Source: Rhodosorus marinus
Taxonomy: Eukaryota; Rhodophyta; Stylonematophyceae; Stylonematales; Stylonemataceae
NCBI GenBank assembly: GCA_029953675.1
Contig: JAMWBK010000001.1
Location: 1,525,001 to 1,589,000, forward strand
Length of the DNA: 64,000 nt
Direction: 5' to 3'
The position numbers and the translations under genes were made by a program. Below, piece by piece: positions 18,828 to 30,035 of the stretch. The notes below the pieces were generated by a model, which was not told where the DNA came from, made no database searches, and saw only the letters and a list, made by a program, of their open reading frames with translations. How positions within the stretch are numbered: the stretch's first letter is position 1; every line of letters begins with the position of its first letter.

Positions 18828-21800
18828 ATGGTCGCCGATGTGTTTGTATTGGTGCTCGTTGCGCAATTTTTGCTGCGGACGGCGTTCGGCGCACCGCTCA
18901 CCAAGGTTGACTTCGAAGATGCTCCTGTCGTGGAGAATATTGATGGTCTTCCGACCGACTTCGCATTTCTGCCTCCTGGTCAGACTGACCGCATTCTGGT
19001 GACGGGTTATAGGGGAACGGTTCAGGTCGTCGTAAGAGGAGCGGTGCAGGAAAAACTGTTTCTGGACGACAGGGTTTCCCAGGAGGAGTTGGACAATTGG
19101 ACGGGCTACCCCAGATTGTGGGATCGAGGCCTGGCGCCAGAGTATCGATCCGTTGCCGTAGATTCCGACTTTCAAAATCACCCATACGTCTACGTCTCAT
19201 ACGTTCACTACTTTGAAAGAGTGCCAAGAACTCCTCCCCAAGGGTTTGTGGCTCGGTACAGGGTGAGCAATGACCTCTCGGAGGCGATTCGTAGCTCGAA
19301 GAAGTTCATTCTCGGAGGATACGTGAATGGAAATTGTACGCAAGTTAGCACAGCAGAGGACAACGTTTGCATTACTCATTCGGATCATACGATGGGAGGA
19401 ATAATATCGGACCCCCAGGGACGAATTTGGATATCGGTAGGGGACTCCGCGCGTGCGGACGATTTTGACAGGCCGAACGCGATGAGGGCTCAGGACGTCG
19501 ACAGTCTGTACGGGAAGGTCCTCAGGGTAGATCGGAGTGGTAGAGGCCTACAAACTAACCCCTACTACGACGGTAATCCGGATGCGAACCGGTCAAAGGT
19601 GATGGCTTTGGGCCTTCGCAACCCATGGAACATCCATTGGGACGCTGAGCTTGGTACTCCATGGGTCGGTGATGTTGGAGAGATAACCCTGGAAGAGTTC
19701 AATCTGGTTCAACCGGGTGCGAACTTCGGGTGGCCATGCATGGAGGCAGAGCTTGATCGCTTTCAGTTTGGCATCTTCGACGAGTGCATTGATTTGTTCA
19801 ACAATATCCCGCCATCCTCGGGGGCCTCGTATGTGGGTACGAAAGTGAATCCGAAACTAAGCTACTCCCACCAGGAAGGTACTGCGATTACTGCCGCGTT
19901 GAGAGTCAACGTCGAGGGTTGGCCTGACGCTTTCAACAACGCCGTGTACTACTGCGACTATTCCGGAAACTGGATACGGTACGTCAAGGTAGACGACGTC
20001 GGTAACGTGGTTTCTGCGCCTCTCGAGTTCGCCACAGGGGTCCCCGGACCGATCAACCTTCGACCGGGGAGCGACGGATGTCTTTACTACCTGGCTCTCG
20101 CTTCCAGTCAGATAGGCAGGATCTGTTACAGGGAGAATAATTCGCCGCCGGAGGTGGTTGGAATCGTACCGCCGCATGGGTTCATGGGCGCGGCTAGGTC
20201 GACGTTGGTTGAGGTGGCTGTAAGCAAGAAGGTGACCCCGGAATCGGCACAAGCGGCTATAGTTGTGGTAGAGACTGTATCCGGGGATGTTGTCGCAGGC
20301 CATGTGGAGCAGGATGACGTTAGGAACATTCTTACCTTTGTTCCAAACGAGTTGCTGAAGGAGGACGCACAGTATACGGTGACTGTTTCTGGGTTGGTCG
20401 ACTGGAAAAATCTCTCCATGATAGGCGGGCTGACGAGTACTTTTTATACGGGCAGAGGGTTCGTGAAGTATGTTTCCGACCTTGCCCTGTCCGTGGATCC
20501 TACGCCCGAATCGGTTTTCCGTGACACGGCGATTGATGGCGTGACTCCTATACTGATTCGCGGCAGGCGATTCAGAAAGGGCTTGAGTTTCGTCCCTGTT
20601 GTGCAAGTGGAGGTTCAAGTCCCCGCTGACTGCACGTCGATCGAAGGTTTCTACGGGATGGACGACACTGCAAGGTGGATCCTAGCGGGCGCACTCATCT
20701 TTACGATCGCTGTGGATGGCAGAATCGTGTACGACTCAGCCGTGGATGGACTCGGATTCCCCAGCAGAAAGATCGATCCTGCGACCTTCTTCAATATGGA
20801 TGTCGAGAGCGGGAGCACCTTGACGCTGGGAGGCGACTTTGGACGGAGACACGAGAATCAAGAAGACAATCGCGGAGCGTGGGCCGATGTCAAGTTTCGC
20901 TGCGGGAACATAGACTCTAGGGCACCAAAGATAGAGTCCCTCGAGCCTGCCGACGGTGCGACTACTTCAATCGACCCGGTGATTCGCATTACGTTCGACG
21001 AGGTCATGAACTACAACACGGTCATCCAGGCGGTGAGCATTGCGTCGATGGATGGGCGCAGCGTCCCGTGGCTTCCTGTTGAGAGTGCCGAGCCCCGGCT
21101 GTTCGCGCTCGAGTTGGAGGATTTGGAGTTTGATACGGTGTACGTGGTCACCGTATCGAAGACGGCTGTTGACGTGTCTGGAAACCCATTGGAGGAAGAC
21201 GTGCAGTGGTCTTTTGCTACTGAGTTGCCGCCGGCAAGCGGAGAGATGCTCCAACTCCTGGAAGACTTGACACCCAAGCGGTCGAGAGGTGGAGTATCGT
21301 TCAATGGATTTCCCAGGAGCCTTAGTCCAGGAGTGAAAATATACAAGAATGGTCTTGGTATGCAGGCAACCGCGATGGTCAGCTTCGACCTGGGTGGTCT
21401 CGGTTGTAGTCGGTTGAGAGGACTCACTGGTAAGGATGCGGCTGCAGGAGGCAATTCTGGTGCTTGCCGGTTGCAGGTTTTCAGCGGGGGAAGTGAGGAA
21501 ACGTCGCGGGTGCGCTTGAATCGGTACCCTCGTGCGGGTCAACGGTCGCGCGGGCTAAGTGTTGGTCTGGGAGGGGATACCTATCTCGAAATTAAGGTTT
21601 CCGCCGGGGGGGATGGGGGCCACGTTAAGGACCTTTGCAACATCGCGCGAGCTAGGGTGGAGTGCGATGGTGTTGATATCTACCTAACCAAGCTCACGCC
21701 GTTGTCTGAGCGGGGGATAGTTGAGCGGAACAGGAGCGCAGTGCAGCTGCCGTTGCAGCTGCTCAGATCCTCGATGACATTCGAAACTGGAATTGTTATC

Positions 21801-22613
21801 CCCGCTGGGGCGGAATTGACGTATGCAATTCCTGGACGGTGCTCGACAATCAGCTTCACAGTGGGTGCGGGCAATGGAGCGGACTTTGGAGACACCGAGT
21901 TGGTGGCTACTCTGGACGGAGAGGCGGTTTGCACGGATCAGAAGTTTTTCCATCGAGACGGAGCAAGGATATTATCATGCAACGTGGAAGCAGGGGAGGA
22001 GCTGAAACTTGAGGCTATCCGAGGGGATACTGGTGGCGCGATCATTATCGGGGAGGCAGAACTGGACTGTGCGGTTGGAACTCGGAAACCGGTGTGTGAG
22101 ATGTCCTCGCTTCCCAGTAGCTTTCGGGTAGGAGACACGATCGAGTATGCAGGGCAGGGCTACCGCTTCAACGGAGAGGAACTAGGTGGGAGCGCAATCA
22201 GCTGGGATATCACGCTGGTCCATTGTGAACCGGAATGTCACGACCATCCGGAAGCCAGGGTGGAGGGAAGGAACAGCGGGAGCTACGAGATTCCCAATCA
22301 CGGCGACTACTTTTTCATCAAGATCGACTGCACGGTGACGGACGGGGGTGAGGTCTCTAAGACGTCGGCGAGTGTGCTTCCGCAGACGGCATTGATAACG
22401 GTGGAATCGGTGCCGAGCGGGAAGGTGGCTACCGTCGATGGTACGAACGGCGAGACGCCCCTCTCGAAAACAGTGGTCGTTGGTTCAAGGTTCACTGTGG
22501 ATGTCGACCCCGTCGCTTTCGGCATCTGGTCACACGACAATACTCTCGATCCAACTTTTGACTACCATCTTGAGAGCAACACCCCCGTGGTCTTCACCGC
22601 CAACTACAACTAA
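18828..22613 (+). CDS. Secreted PQQ/glucose-sorbosone dehydrogenase with Ig-like, NPCBM-like and PKD-like domains
   Basis: The product is about 1261 residues. The ATG at 18828 is chosen over an in-frame one at 18714 because a signal peptide follows it directly (VADVFVLVLVAQFLLRTAFG). Residues 20-434 form the GSDH propeller: SDHTMGG with His187 at the position of the catalytic His of soluble glucose dehydrogenase, ALGLRNPW with Arg264, and GANFGWP near 300. Big_5/Ig-like domains follow at about 436-545 and 696-800. NPCBM-like carbohydrate-binding modules lie at about 599-693, 815-946 and 981-1080, and a PKD-like domain (DYFFIKIDCTVTDGG) near 1136-1190. It probably oxidises a sugar or polysaccharide at the cell surface or wall; substrate and cofactor are inferred from the family. 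A decayed copy of its end lies at 14803-15556. No intron is needed. Confidence 0.85.
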   Translation: MVADVFVLVLVAQFLLRTAFGAPLTKVDFEDAPVVENIDGLPTDFAFLPPGQTDRILVTGYRGTVQVVVRGAVQEKLFLDDRVSQEELDNWTGYPRLWDRGLAPEYRSVAVDSDFQNHPYVYVSYVHYFERVPRTPPQGFVARYRVSNDLSEAIRSSKKFILGGYVNGNCTQVSTAEDNVCITHSDHTMGGIISDPQGRIWISVGDSARADDFDRPNAMRAQDVDSLYGKVLRVDRSGRGLQTNPYYDGNPDANRSKVMALGLRNPWNIHWDAELGTPWVGDVGEITLEEFNLVQPGANFGWPCMEAELDRFQFGIFDECIDLFNNIPPSSGASYVGTKVNPKLSYSHQEGTAITAALRVNVEGWPDAFNNAVYYCDYSGNWIRYVKVDDVGNVVSAPLEFATGVPGPINLRPGSDGCLYYLALASSQIGRICYRENNSPPEVVGIVPPHGFMGAARSTLVEVAVSKKVTPESAQAAIVVVETVSGDVVAGHVEQDDVRNILTFVPNELLKEDAQYTVTVSGLVDWKNLSMIGGLTSTFYTGRGFVKYVSDLALSVDPTPESVFRDTAIDGVTPILIRGRRFRKGLSFVPVVQVEVQVPADCTSIEGFYGMDDTARWILAGALIFTIAVDGRIVYDSAVDGLGFPSRKIDPATFFNMDVESGSTLTLGGDFGRRHENQEDNRGAWADVKFRCGNIDSRAPKIESLEPADGATTSIDPVIRITFDEVMNYNTVIQAVSIASMDGRSVPWLPVESAEPRLFALELEDLEFDTVYVVTVSKTAVDVSGNPLEEDVQWSFATELPPASGEMLQLLEDLTPKRSRGGVSFNGFPRSLSPGVKIYKNGLGMQATAMVSFDLGGLGCSRLRGLTGKDAAAGGNSGACRLQVFSGGSEETSRVRLNRYPRAGQRSRGLSVGLGGDTYLEIKVSAGGDGGHVKDLCNIARARVECDGVDIYLTKLTPLSERGIVERNRSAVQLPLQLLRSSMTFETGIVIPAGAELTYAIPGRCSTISFTVGAGNGADFGDTELVATLDGEAVCTDQKFFHRDGARILSCNVEAGEELKLEAIRGDTGGAIIIGEAELDCAVGTRKPVCEMSSLPSSFRVGDTIEYAGQGYRFNGEELGGSAISWDITLVHCEPECHDHPEARVEGRNSGSYEIPNHGDYFFIKIDCTVTDGGEVSKTSASVLPQTALITVESVPSGKVATVDGTNGETPLSKTVVVGSRFTVDVDPVAFGIWSHDNTLDPTFDYHLESNTPVVFTANYN

Positions 22614-22785
22614 GGCCAAGCGGTTCTGAAGTTGATAGCAGATTTGCGATGAAAGCTGTGCTGTCGAATGCTCAACTGAATGCCCACGTGAACCCAGTTA
22701 TTGTCCAGAATGTTTGGTATTATCGTAGGAAGGAAAATCCATTGGTTGATTGCGTAGGATGAATCCAATCAAACATGGGGCTACC
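22614..22785. other. 3' flank of the PQQ dehydrogenase gene
   Basis: Short non-coding flank up to the first RLE-1 sequence. No clear polyadenylation signal was identified. Confidence 0.4.
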
Positions 22786-22990
22786 AGCGGAAATGTTTTG
22801 CTGAGCATCCTACTGAATATTTGGCGCTCTTGAGGCGTTTAAGTGTCTCCCTTTGGCGATATTCCAGCGACATGCTTTCCGAGGCGCGCCATCGGCGCCT
22901 GGGGTTGCATGCTTCCCTCCCTAGTTATTAGTTCATCTTCACGCCTTGCGTAGCGCTTCAGGCTATGCTAGTAAAGTCCAGTAAAACTGG
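22786..22990 (+). mobile_element. RLE-1 3' stub
   Basis: It starts GCGGAAATGTTTTGCTGAGC and runs through the end of the RLE ORF (LRRLSVSLWRYSSDMLSEARHRR in short), the GCGCGCCATCGGCGCC hairpin and the tail CTATGCTAGTAAAGTCCAGTAAAACTGG. It is nearly identical to the end of the copy at 54089-58910, so it is young. Confidence 0.9.
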
Positions 22991-23200
22991 TTTCTAACCA
23001 TAACCACCACTGTACTTACCTGGCCGGGCTCTTCGCTCCTCATGTATAGCGTCTGCTTGGAGGAGAGTGGACATGGCGCGTCTTTTTGTCTTCGGACAAT
23101 TGTGACGGTCTCGCTTGCCTCCTAGGAAGTGGCCTTTAGGTGACGGTCGACGACTTACTCTCTGACCATGCGGTGGTTTGGTTCGCACGACCTCCACCAA
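22991..23200. other. Unassigned spacer
   Basis: No gene is seen between the RLE-1 tail and the RLE-2 remnant. The minus-strand frame over 22994-23200 has no recognisable features. Confidence 0.3.
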
Positions 23201-24340
23201 CTCCCCATCCTGTTAAAAATACTTGGAACTCCTCACCCCATTTTAGTGTGAGACAGGACACGGAGGTTCCTCACGATCCTCCTCATGATGGACTAGCTCT
23301 GGGAGTCGCGTCACCGCACGCACCGATGCGTTACAAAACACCGTCTCTTGGGACTTGCACCGTGCTGCATATGGCCGACTTCTCGCGGGCAGATGGTCTC
23401 ATCTTCCAGAGATCGCGCCCGTCTACGTAGTCTTGGGGGGTGTATAAGCTCTCAGCGGCTCATGACGGTTCCAGCCTTCCCACCTCTCACTCTCACGGAT
23501 TTCGGAGTCCGTACTTTTCTGCGCTTATACCTCGGGTTACACCAACCCCCCTGGCCGTACGAGATGGATTCACCGTGCCCTCTATGCTCTCAGACTGAAG
23601 ACACCGCAGATTTTGACGCTCACCTTCTCGCCAGTTGCTCGGCAGTGAAAGCCGCAGTCATACGCGGATTTTTCTTAAGCTTCTATACCGGGAACTTTGG
23701 GCAATCGTTCGCCAAGCAGTGCTTGAAATCGAACGTGAGAAACCCTTGCCGGTTGCAGGCTCCCAAAACGCTAAGCGTCGAGTGGCCGACATCGTTGTAA
23801 GCTGTGATGATACCCTCCGTACGACCTATGTCGATCTTGCTGTGCCTAGTCCTCAGGCCAGCCGTTGTGTGCCGACAGATGGCGAGCGCCATGGATTTGC
23901 CGCTGCCAGTATGCGTCGCCACAAAGAATTGAAATACGCGAAGGCTTTGTCTACGCTTGGGGTTCGTGCTTCGGCTCTAGCTCACTGCCTGGTGCCTTTC
24001 GTCATCGAATCCTTTGGATTTATGGACTACATTGGGTCTCGTTGGCTTCGAGAGATATCCCGCGAGCGCCCGCACCGCCTTCAATCATTGGCTACCCGAT
24101 TGAGTTTCTTGTTGCGGCGTATAAACGCCGCATTGATCTTGGGAGGCGCGCGACCTTCGTGGCGCTTAGTCTGTTTTCCCCTCGGTTTTTTTTTCTTTCA
24201 GTCTCCGATTCCATTTTAGCGTCGCTCTCGTGCGATATGCTAGCAGTATGCTTGCCCAGGCGTGCTATCGCCGCCTGGGTAGTTCTTAGCTGCCTTTCAC
24301 GCTTCAAGCGAGGCTAATTCCGAGGCTATGTTTGTTAACA
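23200..24340 (+). pseudogene. RLE-2 element, diverged copy
   Basis: It has the RLE-2 order of the 9688 frame: TGTMLHMADFS-like, MTVPAFPPLTLTDFGVRTFLRLYLGLHQPPWPYEM in pieces, the knuckle CPLCSQTEDTADFDAHLLASC near 23575-23640, then RRVADIVVSCDD, TTYVDLAVP, RRHKELKYA and LVPFVIESFGFMD up to about 24105. Frameshifts lie near 23650 and earlier. A T-rich 3' end (TTTTTTTTCTTTCAGTCTCCG) and an RLE-1-like hairpin and tail (24215-24340) follow. It is older than the copies at 9632 and 39586. Confidence 0.85.
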
Positions 24341-25443
24341 GACAACAACATATCTGTACCTATCGAATACCTATCGAATACCCCGAGGTCTGGGTCCATG
24401 TAGATGGCTTCTACGTTTAGAAGGGTACCAACAGTAGACGGGTAATTTGTTAGATATCCGAAGCACTGGGATCAAGACTCGATAGGAATAGGGTTTTTGT
24501 AGCGCGCATCTGCATGACTTTTTCACAAATTCCAAGGATCTCAGAAGCTAGGAAGAGCATATATATGGCCACCCACTGAACATCTGACCATGGTGAGCAT
24601 TCCTATGGGTGATTAACATAGAGAAGAGGGAGATATACATACTGAGAAATACAAAAGGAAGATGAGAAATGATACATCCCTGGCTCCTTCTCCAGGTTAT
24701 GAACCGAGATCTAGTTTTGAGCTGTACAGAGTAAGAGTATGTTAAGGGTGTGGTTTGGTATAGAGCGCATGGACGAGGAGGCTAAAGATAGATTGATCTT
24801 GCAAGTACTTTTGAAATGCCTGCAGCTGGAGCCTCATGAAAGATATCGACGCTGGGCAACGCTAGTCCAGTCACGATTGGAGGCTTGCAGGCCGACAAAC
24901 CTTATCTTCGGTGACGACGAAGCGGAAGTCGATCAACAGCGGACGCGAAGGTCATGACGCACGGGACTGTAAGGCTTGTATCGCATTTCATAAATGCTTG
25001 CACGATCAATCTATCCCCGGCTTCCTCGACCATGCTTTTTTCACCAAACAGACCCTCGTCACGCCCTTGCTCTCAACAGTTCAAAACGTAAATCGGGCTC
25101 ATCACCTTTGACGAAGGAGCAAGGTGTGTGTCCTCTCTCTTCTTCCTTTTACGTCTCTCAGTATATCTATCTCCCTCTGCTCTATGTTAATCACCCCCAC
25201 CATGCCACCCTGGTCACAGCTTCCGTGGGTGGCGATATATATATACTCTTCCGATGCAATCCGGTGGTAATTGAAGAGAATGAGGTAGTACCGAGAGCGA
25301 TTGTCTATACTGGACTGGACTTACTTACAGTACCGTATGCTTACGATGGGTTAAAGAAAACGTTAAGTGCACACCAATCGTTCATATCGGTCTCCAATAT
25401 ACTCAGTGAAGTCCAGTAAAGAAAACAAAGTGGGCTGTGAGTT
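24341..25443 (+). other. Unassigned, with a possible gag remnant
   Basis: A short frame at 24739-24957 (LILQVLLKCLQLEPHERYRRW) followed in another frame by GHDARDCKACIAFHKC near 24950-24990 resembles a retroelement gag helix plus a CCHC-like cluster, but the match is weak. The rest (to the RLE-1 copy) shows no gene. It ends CAGTGAAGTCCAGTAAAG, an RLE-type tail, just before the next element. Confidence 0.3.
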
Positions 25444-25971
25444 GTTGTCGAGGATTGGGGTTTTGTTTCTTTTTCGGTCGCGAGCGTGTTCGTTTACGGG
25501 AAGCGCTTCCTCTGGTACGCCTTCCCCTCGATTTTCCGCGGGGCGTCGTTTGCATTTGCAACTACTTCTGTCTTCCGGGTGGGTGTGTTGCGGGGCCTTT
25601 CCTATTTGGGTTGGGTTTGGTCGATTATTCTCTCGGTGCGGTTTCATATTGGTGGTGCAACGTTTCCTTTGCGGATTCCCTCAGGATGGTAGGGATATCT
25701 CCGCGCTCGACGGAGCCTCCTCCCAAGGAGGCACTGCCAGGTGGGGGACTCCGTGTTCGCCTCAGCTGCGGCACGTTTTCTTCCGAGGTTGACATGGAAG
25801 GCGCTTCTGGCACCCAGGCGCGTGCACTTATCTCCGCTGTCACCAGCCTGATCACGGCTGCGAGTGATCGTGGAGTGCTCCCTCAGCTCACCCAGAAGCT
25901 AGGTGGGCTGGAATCGGGATTGCTGGCCAGGTCAAATTCAAATTCGGACTAGAATTTGAATTGCCCCCAGA

Positions 25972-27096
25972 GTGGCAGCGTTGGCTGAAGGCAGTCAACA
26001 TCAGGTCAATCAACATGAACCTGTAACGGGACAAGCGAGGGCGGTTGCTTCTGTGCGGGACAGTATGACGTTGGGGAGCGGCAGGCCGGGCCAAAACGCG
26101 CCTCAGCGCTCGGGGACTCGAGGCAATGGTGGTGGTGACTGTGCGGCAACCGGTGTGGAGGAGGCTGCAGCTGTGGACTTCCCTCTCTTGGACCAGCTCT
26201 CAGGTGGTCACCAGCTCCCGTCTACTGCGGGGGCACGTGGTGGCCGCAAGGGGGGCGCTTCGTACGCCTCAGTCTTGCGGAAGGGCACCACTGCAACACG
26301 TACGGCGGCCATGCTCCGTTTCCTACCATCTCGCGAGCCTCAGGATGGGCCTGTGGAGACCACTCTCCAATTTCTGTGGGTGCGAAATGTCCGGCCCCGG
26401 ACTACACGAGGCCAGGTTCCGTCTATGCGAGACTTCCGGGACACTCTTGCGGAATCGTTAGGGTGCAGCCGGGGTGATTTCTTCTTCGCAAACTATGAGG
26501 GCCGCGATGTGCTGTTTTTGGTCTCCGCAACCGCCGCCACGTACCTGGAGGCCTTGCTGGCGAAGCCTACCGAGCAGTGGCCTGAGAGCGCCCGGTGGCT
26601 GCGCTGCAACCCGCAGGTGGTTTTGCACTTCGATTTTGACCGTTTCTCGGGCAATTTCCTGTCTCCGGGAGAAACGGCAGGGCTCTCTGAGCATGAGAGC
26701 AGCGTGAAGGCGGCAGCGATCCATTGGCTACGGATTCAGCGCCGTGAGAGGATCTTGTTGGAGCGGTTCCGGTCGGGCCCTCGTCACCTGCGCATGGCGG
26801 TGTCCAGCTTCTTCGATCTGGAGAGGCGACTTGTGCTGACTTCTCGCTACAAGACAGAGCTGCAGCGGTTGGGGATTTTGGAGGGCTCTGCTTCCAGCAC
26901 CACTTCCAGCGAGAGTGGTGAGGCAGGGGAGCAGACTGAGGGCATGGTGGTGGAGGACGCCCAGGTTACTTTGCTGAGGCCCGCGGGATCCGTTCCGCGA
27001 GCCTCGCGGAGTGGGCGGCTCACGACTTTGGTGCGGATAGGAGGTAAGAGAGCGAGGACCGACTCCCCCGGGTCTAAGGGGGAGAAGAACGATTAG
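25972..27096 (+). CDS. RLE-1 ORF1 protein, C-terminal 374 residues (element A)
   Basis: The true ORF1 begins upstream (sequence up to 25950 continues the same protein: GTFSSEVDMEGASGTQ and so on) but is cut by a TAG and a frameshift. The body shows TLQFLWVRNVRPRTTRGQVP, FFFANYEGRDVLFLVSATAA, PESARWLRCNPQVVLHFDFD and an Arg-rich helical stretch to about residue 300, then a Ser/Glu-rich tail ending KRARTDSPGSKG. I recognise no named domain and see no CCHC knuckle. By position it is the nucleic-acid-binding gag-like ORF1 of a two-ORF non-LTR element. It ends 32 bp before ORF2. Confidence 0.65.
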   Translation: MAALAEGSQHQVNQHEPVTGQARAVASVRDSMTLGSGRPGQNAPQRSGTRGNGGGDCAATGVEEAAAVDFPLLDQLSGGHQLPSTAGARGGRKGGASYASVLRKGTTATRTAAMLRFLPSREPQDGPVETTLQFLWVRNVRPRTTRGQVPSMRDFRDTLAESLGCSRGDFFFANYEGRDVLFLVSATAATYLEALLAKPTEQWPESARWLRCNPQVVLHFDFDRFSGNFLSPGETAGLSEHESSVKAAAIHWLRIQRRERILLERFRSGPRHLRMAVSSFFDLERRLVLTSRYKTELQRLGILEGSASSTTSSESGEAGEQTEGMVVEDAQVTLLRPAGSVPRASRSGRLTTLVRIGGKRARTDSPGSKGEKND

Positions 27097-27127
27097 CGCT
27101 CCAGGCACGGCTGCGAGGTCGCAGCCT

Positions 27128-29935
27128 ATGGATCTACAGTCTTATGTCCTGAAGGAGGGCGGAGGCTGGGGCATTTGGCGTACGCGTTTTCGGAGTTGGC
27201 TCCGGCGGTGGATTTCTTTGGAAGGAGGCTCGCTTCCCCTCCGTGGGGGTATTCCCCCAGTCGTCCTCCCTCGTGGAGACCTTCTAGTAGCTGGAACCAT
27301 TCTCGATTTCATCTTCACGAGCCTGGCTCGTAACATTCCGGACACAGTCATTTGGGTTTTTCTGGGGGTCATGCCGCGCCTGATTCTGGCCCCCATTCAC
27401 ACATCGGAGCGCAGATGGCGATTACGAGACCGACTGGCCCTGTTCTTGAAGGGAGACTTCGAAGTACTACAGCGCAGCTATTTGGCATCGTCAGCACCTT
27501 CCGCCCGTCGAACTCGGCATGGCACAGTGTCGCCCGTGCCGGCTCGAGTACAGAAATTGGTAGCAGTGGGCGATTTAAGTCGAGCGGCGCGGGTTTTGGA
27601 GGGCCAGGCGCCTGTCCTCCCCTACGATGATAGTCTCGCCCAGACGGTGTCGTCTTTGTTCCCTGAGTCCGACGTGGACTTGTCCCCTGAATTCGAGGTA
27701 TTCTTGGACCGTCCGGAGTTGGCCAAGTTTCGCATCGATCTGACGCTCAGTGAGTCTGACCTGGAGGATTTGCTTCGTACCTCGCGTCGGGGACGCTGTC
27801 CCGGACCCTCCGGACTAAGAACAGAGCTATTGCAGGCCCTGAGCCAGCCTGGCAAGAGCGCGCTTCTGAGGATCCTTAACAAGTTGTTCCAGGGCGTATC
27901 GGGTGCGTCTGCGCCATGGGAACATCTCCGGCAGGCACAGCTTTGCTTGCTCACGAAACCTGACCACCAGCCGGCCCACCCGCGTCTCTGGCCGATTCGG
28001 GGTGGTGGAGAGCCTACGGAAGTTAGCCGGGAGATGGCTATGCCAGCGCCTTCGCCAGCGAGTCACAGCTTTCATGGCGCCCTTGCAAGTAGGGGTGGGA
28101 TTTTCTGGGGGTTGCGAACTGATCACCCATGGGATCGAGCTAGAACGCGCCAGTAGGCCGGAGTGGGAAGTCTTGGTGGTTGATTTCCGGAACGCATTCA
28201 ACAGCGTGTCGCGGACGCATGCGCTAGAGGTGCTCCGACGGGTGTTTCCGGAGGCGTGGCCGTTTCTATCGGGTATTTACGGAGGGGAGAGCCTCCCCTA
28301 CTTGACAACGGAGGGCACTGTTTTTCAAGCACATACTGGCGTCCAACAAGGCGACCCTTGCGGACCTCTTCTTCATGCCTGTGCCCTACAGCTCGTACTT
28401 TTACGTCTTTCGACTGAGGTCTCGGATCTTCGAATCTGCGCGTACCACGATGACGTAACATTGCTGGGCACCCCTGACACCCTGGCTAGGGGGCTGACCG
28501 AGATCGAAGCGATTGCACGTCGCGTCGGTTTGACTGTGGAAACAGAAAAATGTCGCTTCCTCCCCCCGAGGGACGTGTCGCTGGCCTCTCTGCCACCCAC
28601 TCTGCAACTAATCAGCGAACGTGAAGGGTTCGAGCACCACGGCGTCGGATTGGGCACTGACAACTTTGTCCAAGCATCCTGCGAGCGAGTTTTAGCATGG
28701 CACAAGCAACTCACCGACGCCATTGAGCACCTACCCGACAGCATGCTGCGATCGGCCTGCTTGCTTTCCCGCTTTTGTGCCGGTCCCAGACTCAACTACT
28801 GGTTGCGTAGCTGCCTCCAGCTTGGGGCTCGTGGATCGCGGCTAAAGCCGACGAGATGACCCTGCAACACTGGGGAGCGCTCTTGGATGAGCCCCTCGAT
28901 CTTGAAGCTGCTCCCGACAGGGACTTGATTCGTGCACAGATCGCTCTACCGTTGCGATTAGGCGGATTCGCAGACCGTGGGCTGGTATCCTCGCCAGCAG
29001 CGGTTGCCTCCTGGGCTACCGCGCTGCGAACGTTGGTGACCTTCCAGATGCGAAGTGCCTGCCTCTTGGCTCGAGCTTTGACCAACGAGGATCCAGTGAC
29101 CCTGCCGCCCCCGCTTTTGACAATTTGTGATGGCCTTCAACACGCGTTCAGGAGGTGCAACGCCGTGCCGGACGCAAATCGGTCCCGCTTTCGTTCCTGG
29201 AGAGAGCTGTTATGGGGACGAACTGAAGCGATTGAGGATTCTCCCCTCGACCGAGTTCTTGCCGACGACGGAGAGGCTAGCCCCGGGTCACCTGTTGCAG
29301 ACTACCCGGGTTTGAGCCGATTGTGGAGCTCCCGCGCTGATGTGATTCAACATAGCCTCACCTGGGGCCAACACAGTGCCGCTCACACGGTCATGCTCAA
29401 TTCTCCTCTCACGCCGCCTACCACTGCCGCTCGTCTCCGCGGCATGGGAGGCCACCTCTTGCACTTGTGGTTAACCACTCTACCGTCATCATTGAGTCAT
29501 CGGCTCGATGCTTTCCAGTTCCGTTCTGCCGCACGGATCTATCTCGGTTTGCCACAGGCTCCGTGGCACTCTAATCGGCCGTCTTTCTGTCAGGGATGTG
29601 AGAGCCGGATTGACGCTTGTGGCTACCACTTCCTGGGTTCCTGCAGACTGTTGAGAGGTCTCCGTATGAGGCGTCCCACTCGCCTCAAGTACATCCTCAG
29701 CGAATTTTTGACTCGGATAGGGCATACGGTTGAGGTTGAGTCGGAACTGCCCAGATCAATCTCGGACTCTGCACCGCCCCGTTGTATAGCCGATCTCCTC
29801 GTCTCCGACGCTGCTGCCAGACGCTCAACATATGTGGACCTTGCGATTACCTGCCCCGTGGCCAGCGCCTACCTCACCGCAGCCGCCCGCCGCCGGGGAG
29901 CCGCGGCGCCTGGGTTTGCACGCTCCCCTCCCTAG
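27128..29935 (+). pseudogene. RLE-1 ORF2 (RT + nuclease), element A, frameshifted
   Basis: The start is ATGGATCTACAG (MDLQSYVLKEGG). It is open to about 28000, then shifted into the frame 27903-28859 with RT motifs VVDFRNAFNSVS, TGVQQGDPCGPLLHACAL and AYHDDVTLLG, then shifted again into 28856-29935 with the knuckle CQGCESRIDACGYHFLGSC, CIADLLVSD and TYVDLAITCP. The last part ends RRRGAAAPGFARSPP because of the deletion, so the Lys/Tyr helix and terminal FIVESFG block are missing. Confidence 0.85.
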
Positions 29936-30035
29936 TTCTTAGTTCCTTCTCACGCCTTGCGTAGCGCTTCAGTCTATGCTAATAAAATCCAGTAAAGCCA
30001 GTAAAGCCCAAGCCCAGTGAAGCCAGTTAAACCAC

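Larger units (their letters stand above)
25445..30035 (+). mobile_element. RLE-1 element A, nearly full length but dead
   Basis: It starts TTGTCGAGGATTGGGG, the same 5' end as the copy ending at 58910, and lies within 12 bp of a CCAGTAAAG tail. It carries 5' UTR, ORF1, ORF2 and the 3' UTR with tail CAGTAAAGCCAGTAAAGCCC. ORF1 has a stop (TAG at about 25950) and a 1-nt insertion beside it. ORF2 has two frameshifts (near 28000 and 28855). About 230 bp are deleted at 29907, joining GCCGCGG to GCGCCTGGG and removing the Lys of the nuclease. Confidence 0.9.

Noticed and set aside
19857-20618. Long minus-strand frames opposite the PQQ dehydrogenase gene
   Set aside because: They overlap conserved dehydrogenase coding sequence and have no domain signal.
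24739-25110. Host gene call for the 72-residue ORF and the following Cys/His-rich piece
   Set aside because: Too short, in two frames, and more like a gag remnant; kept only as an unassigned note.
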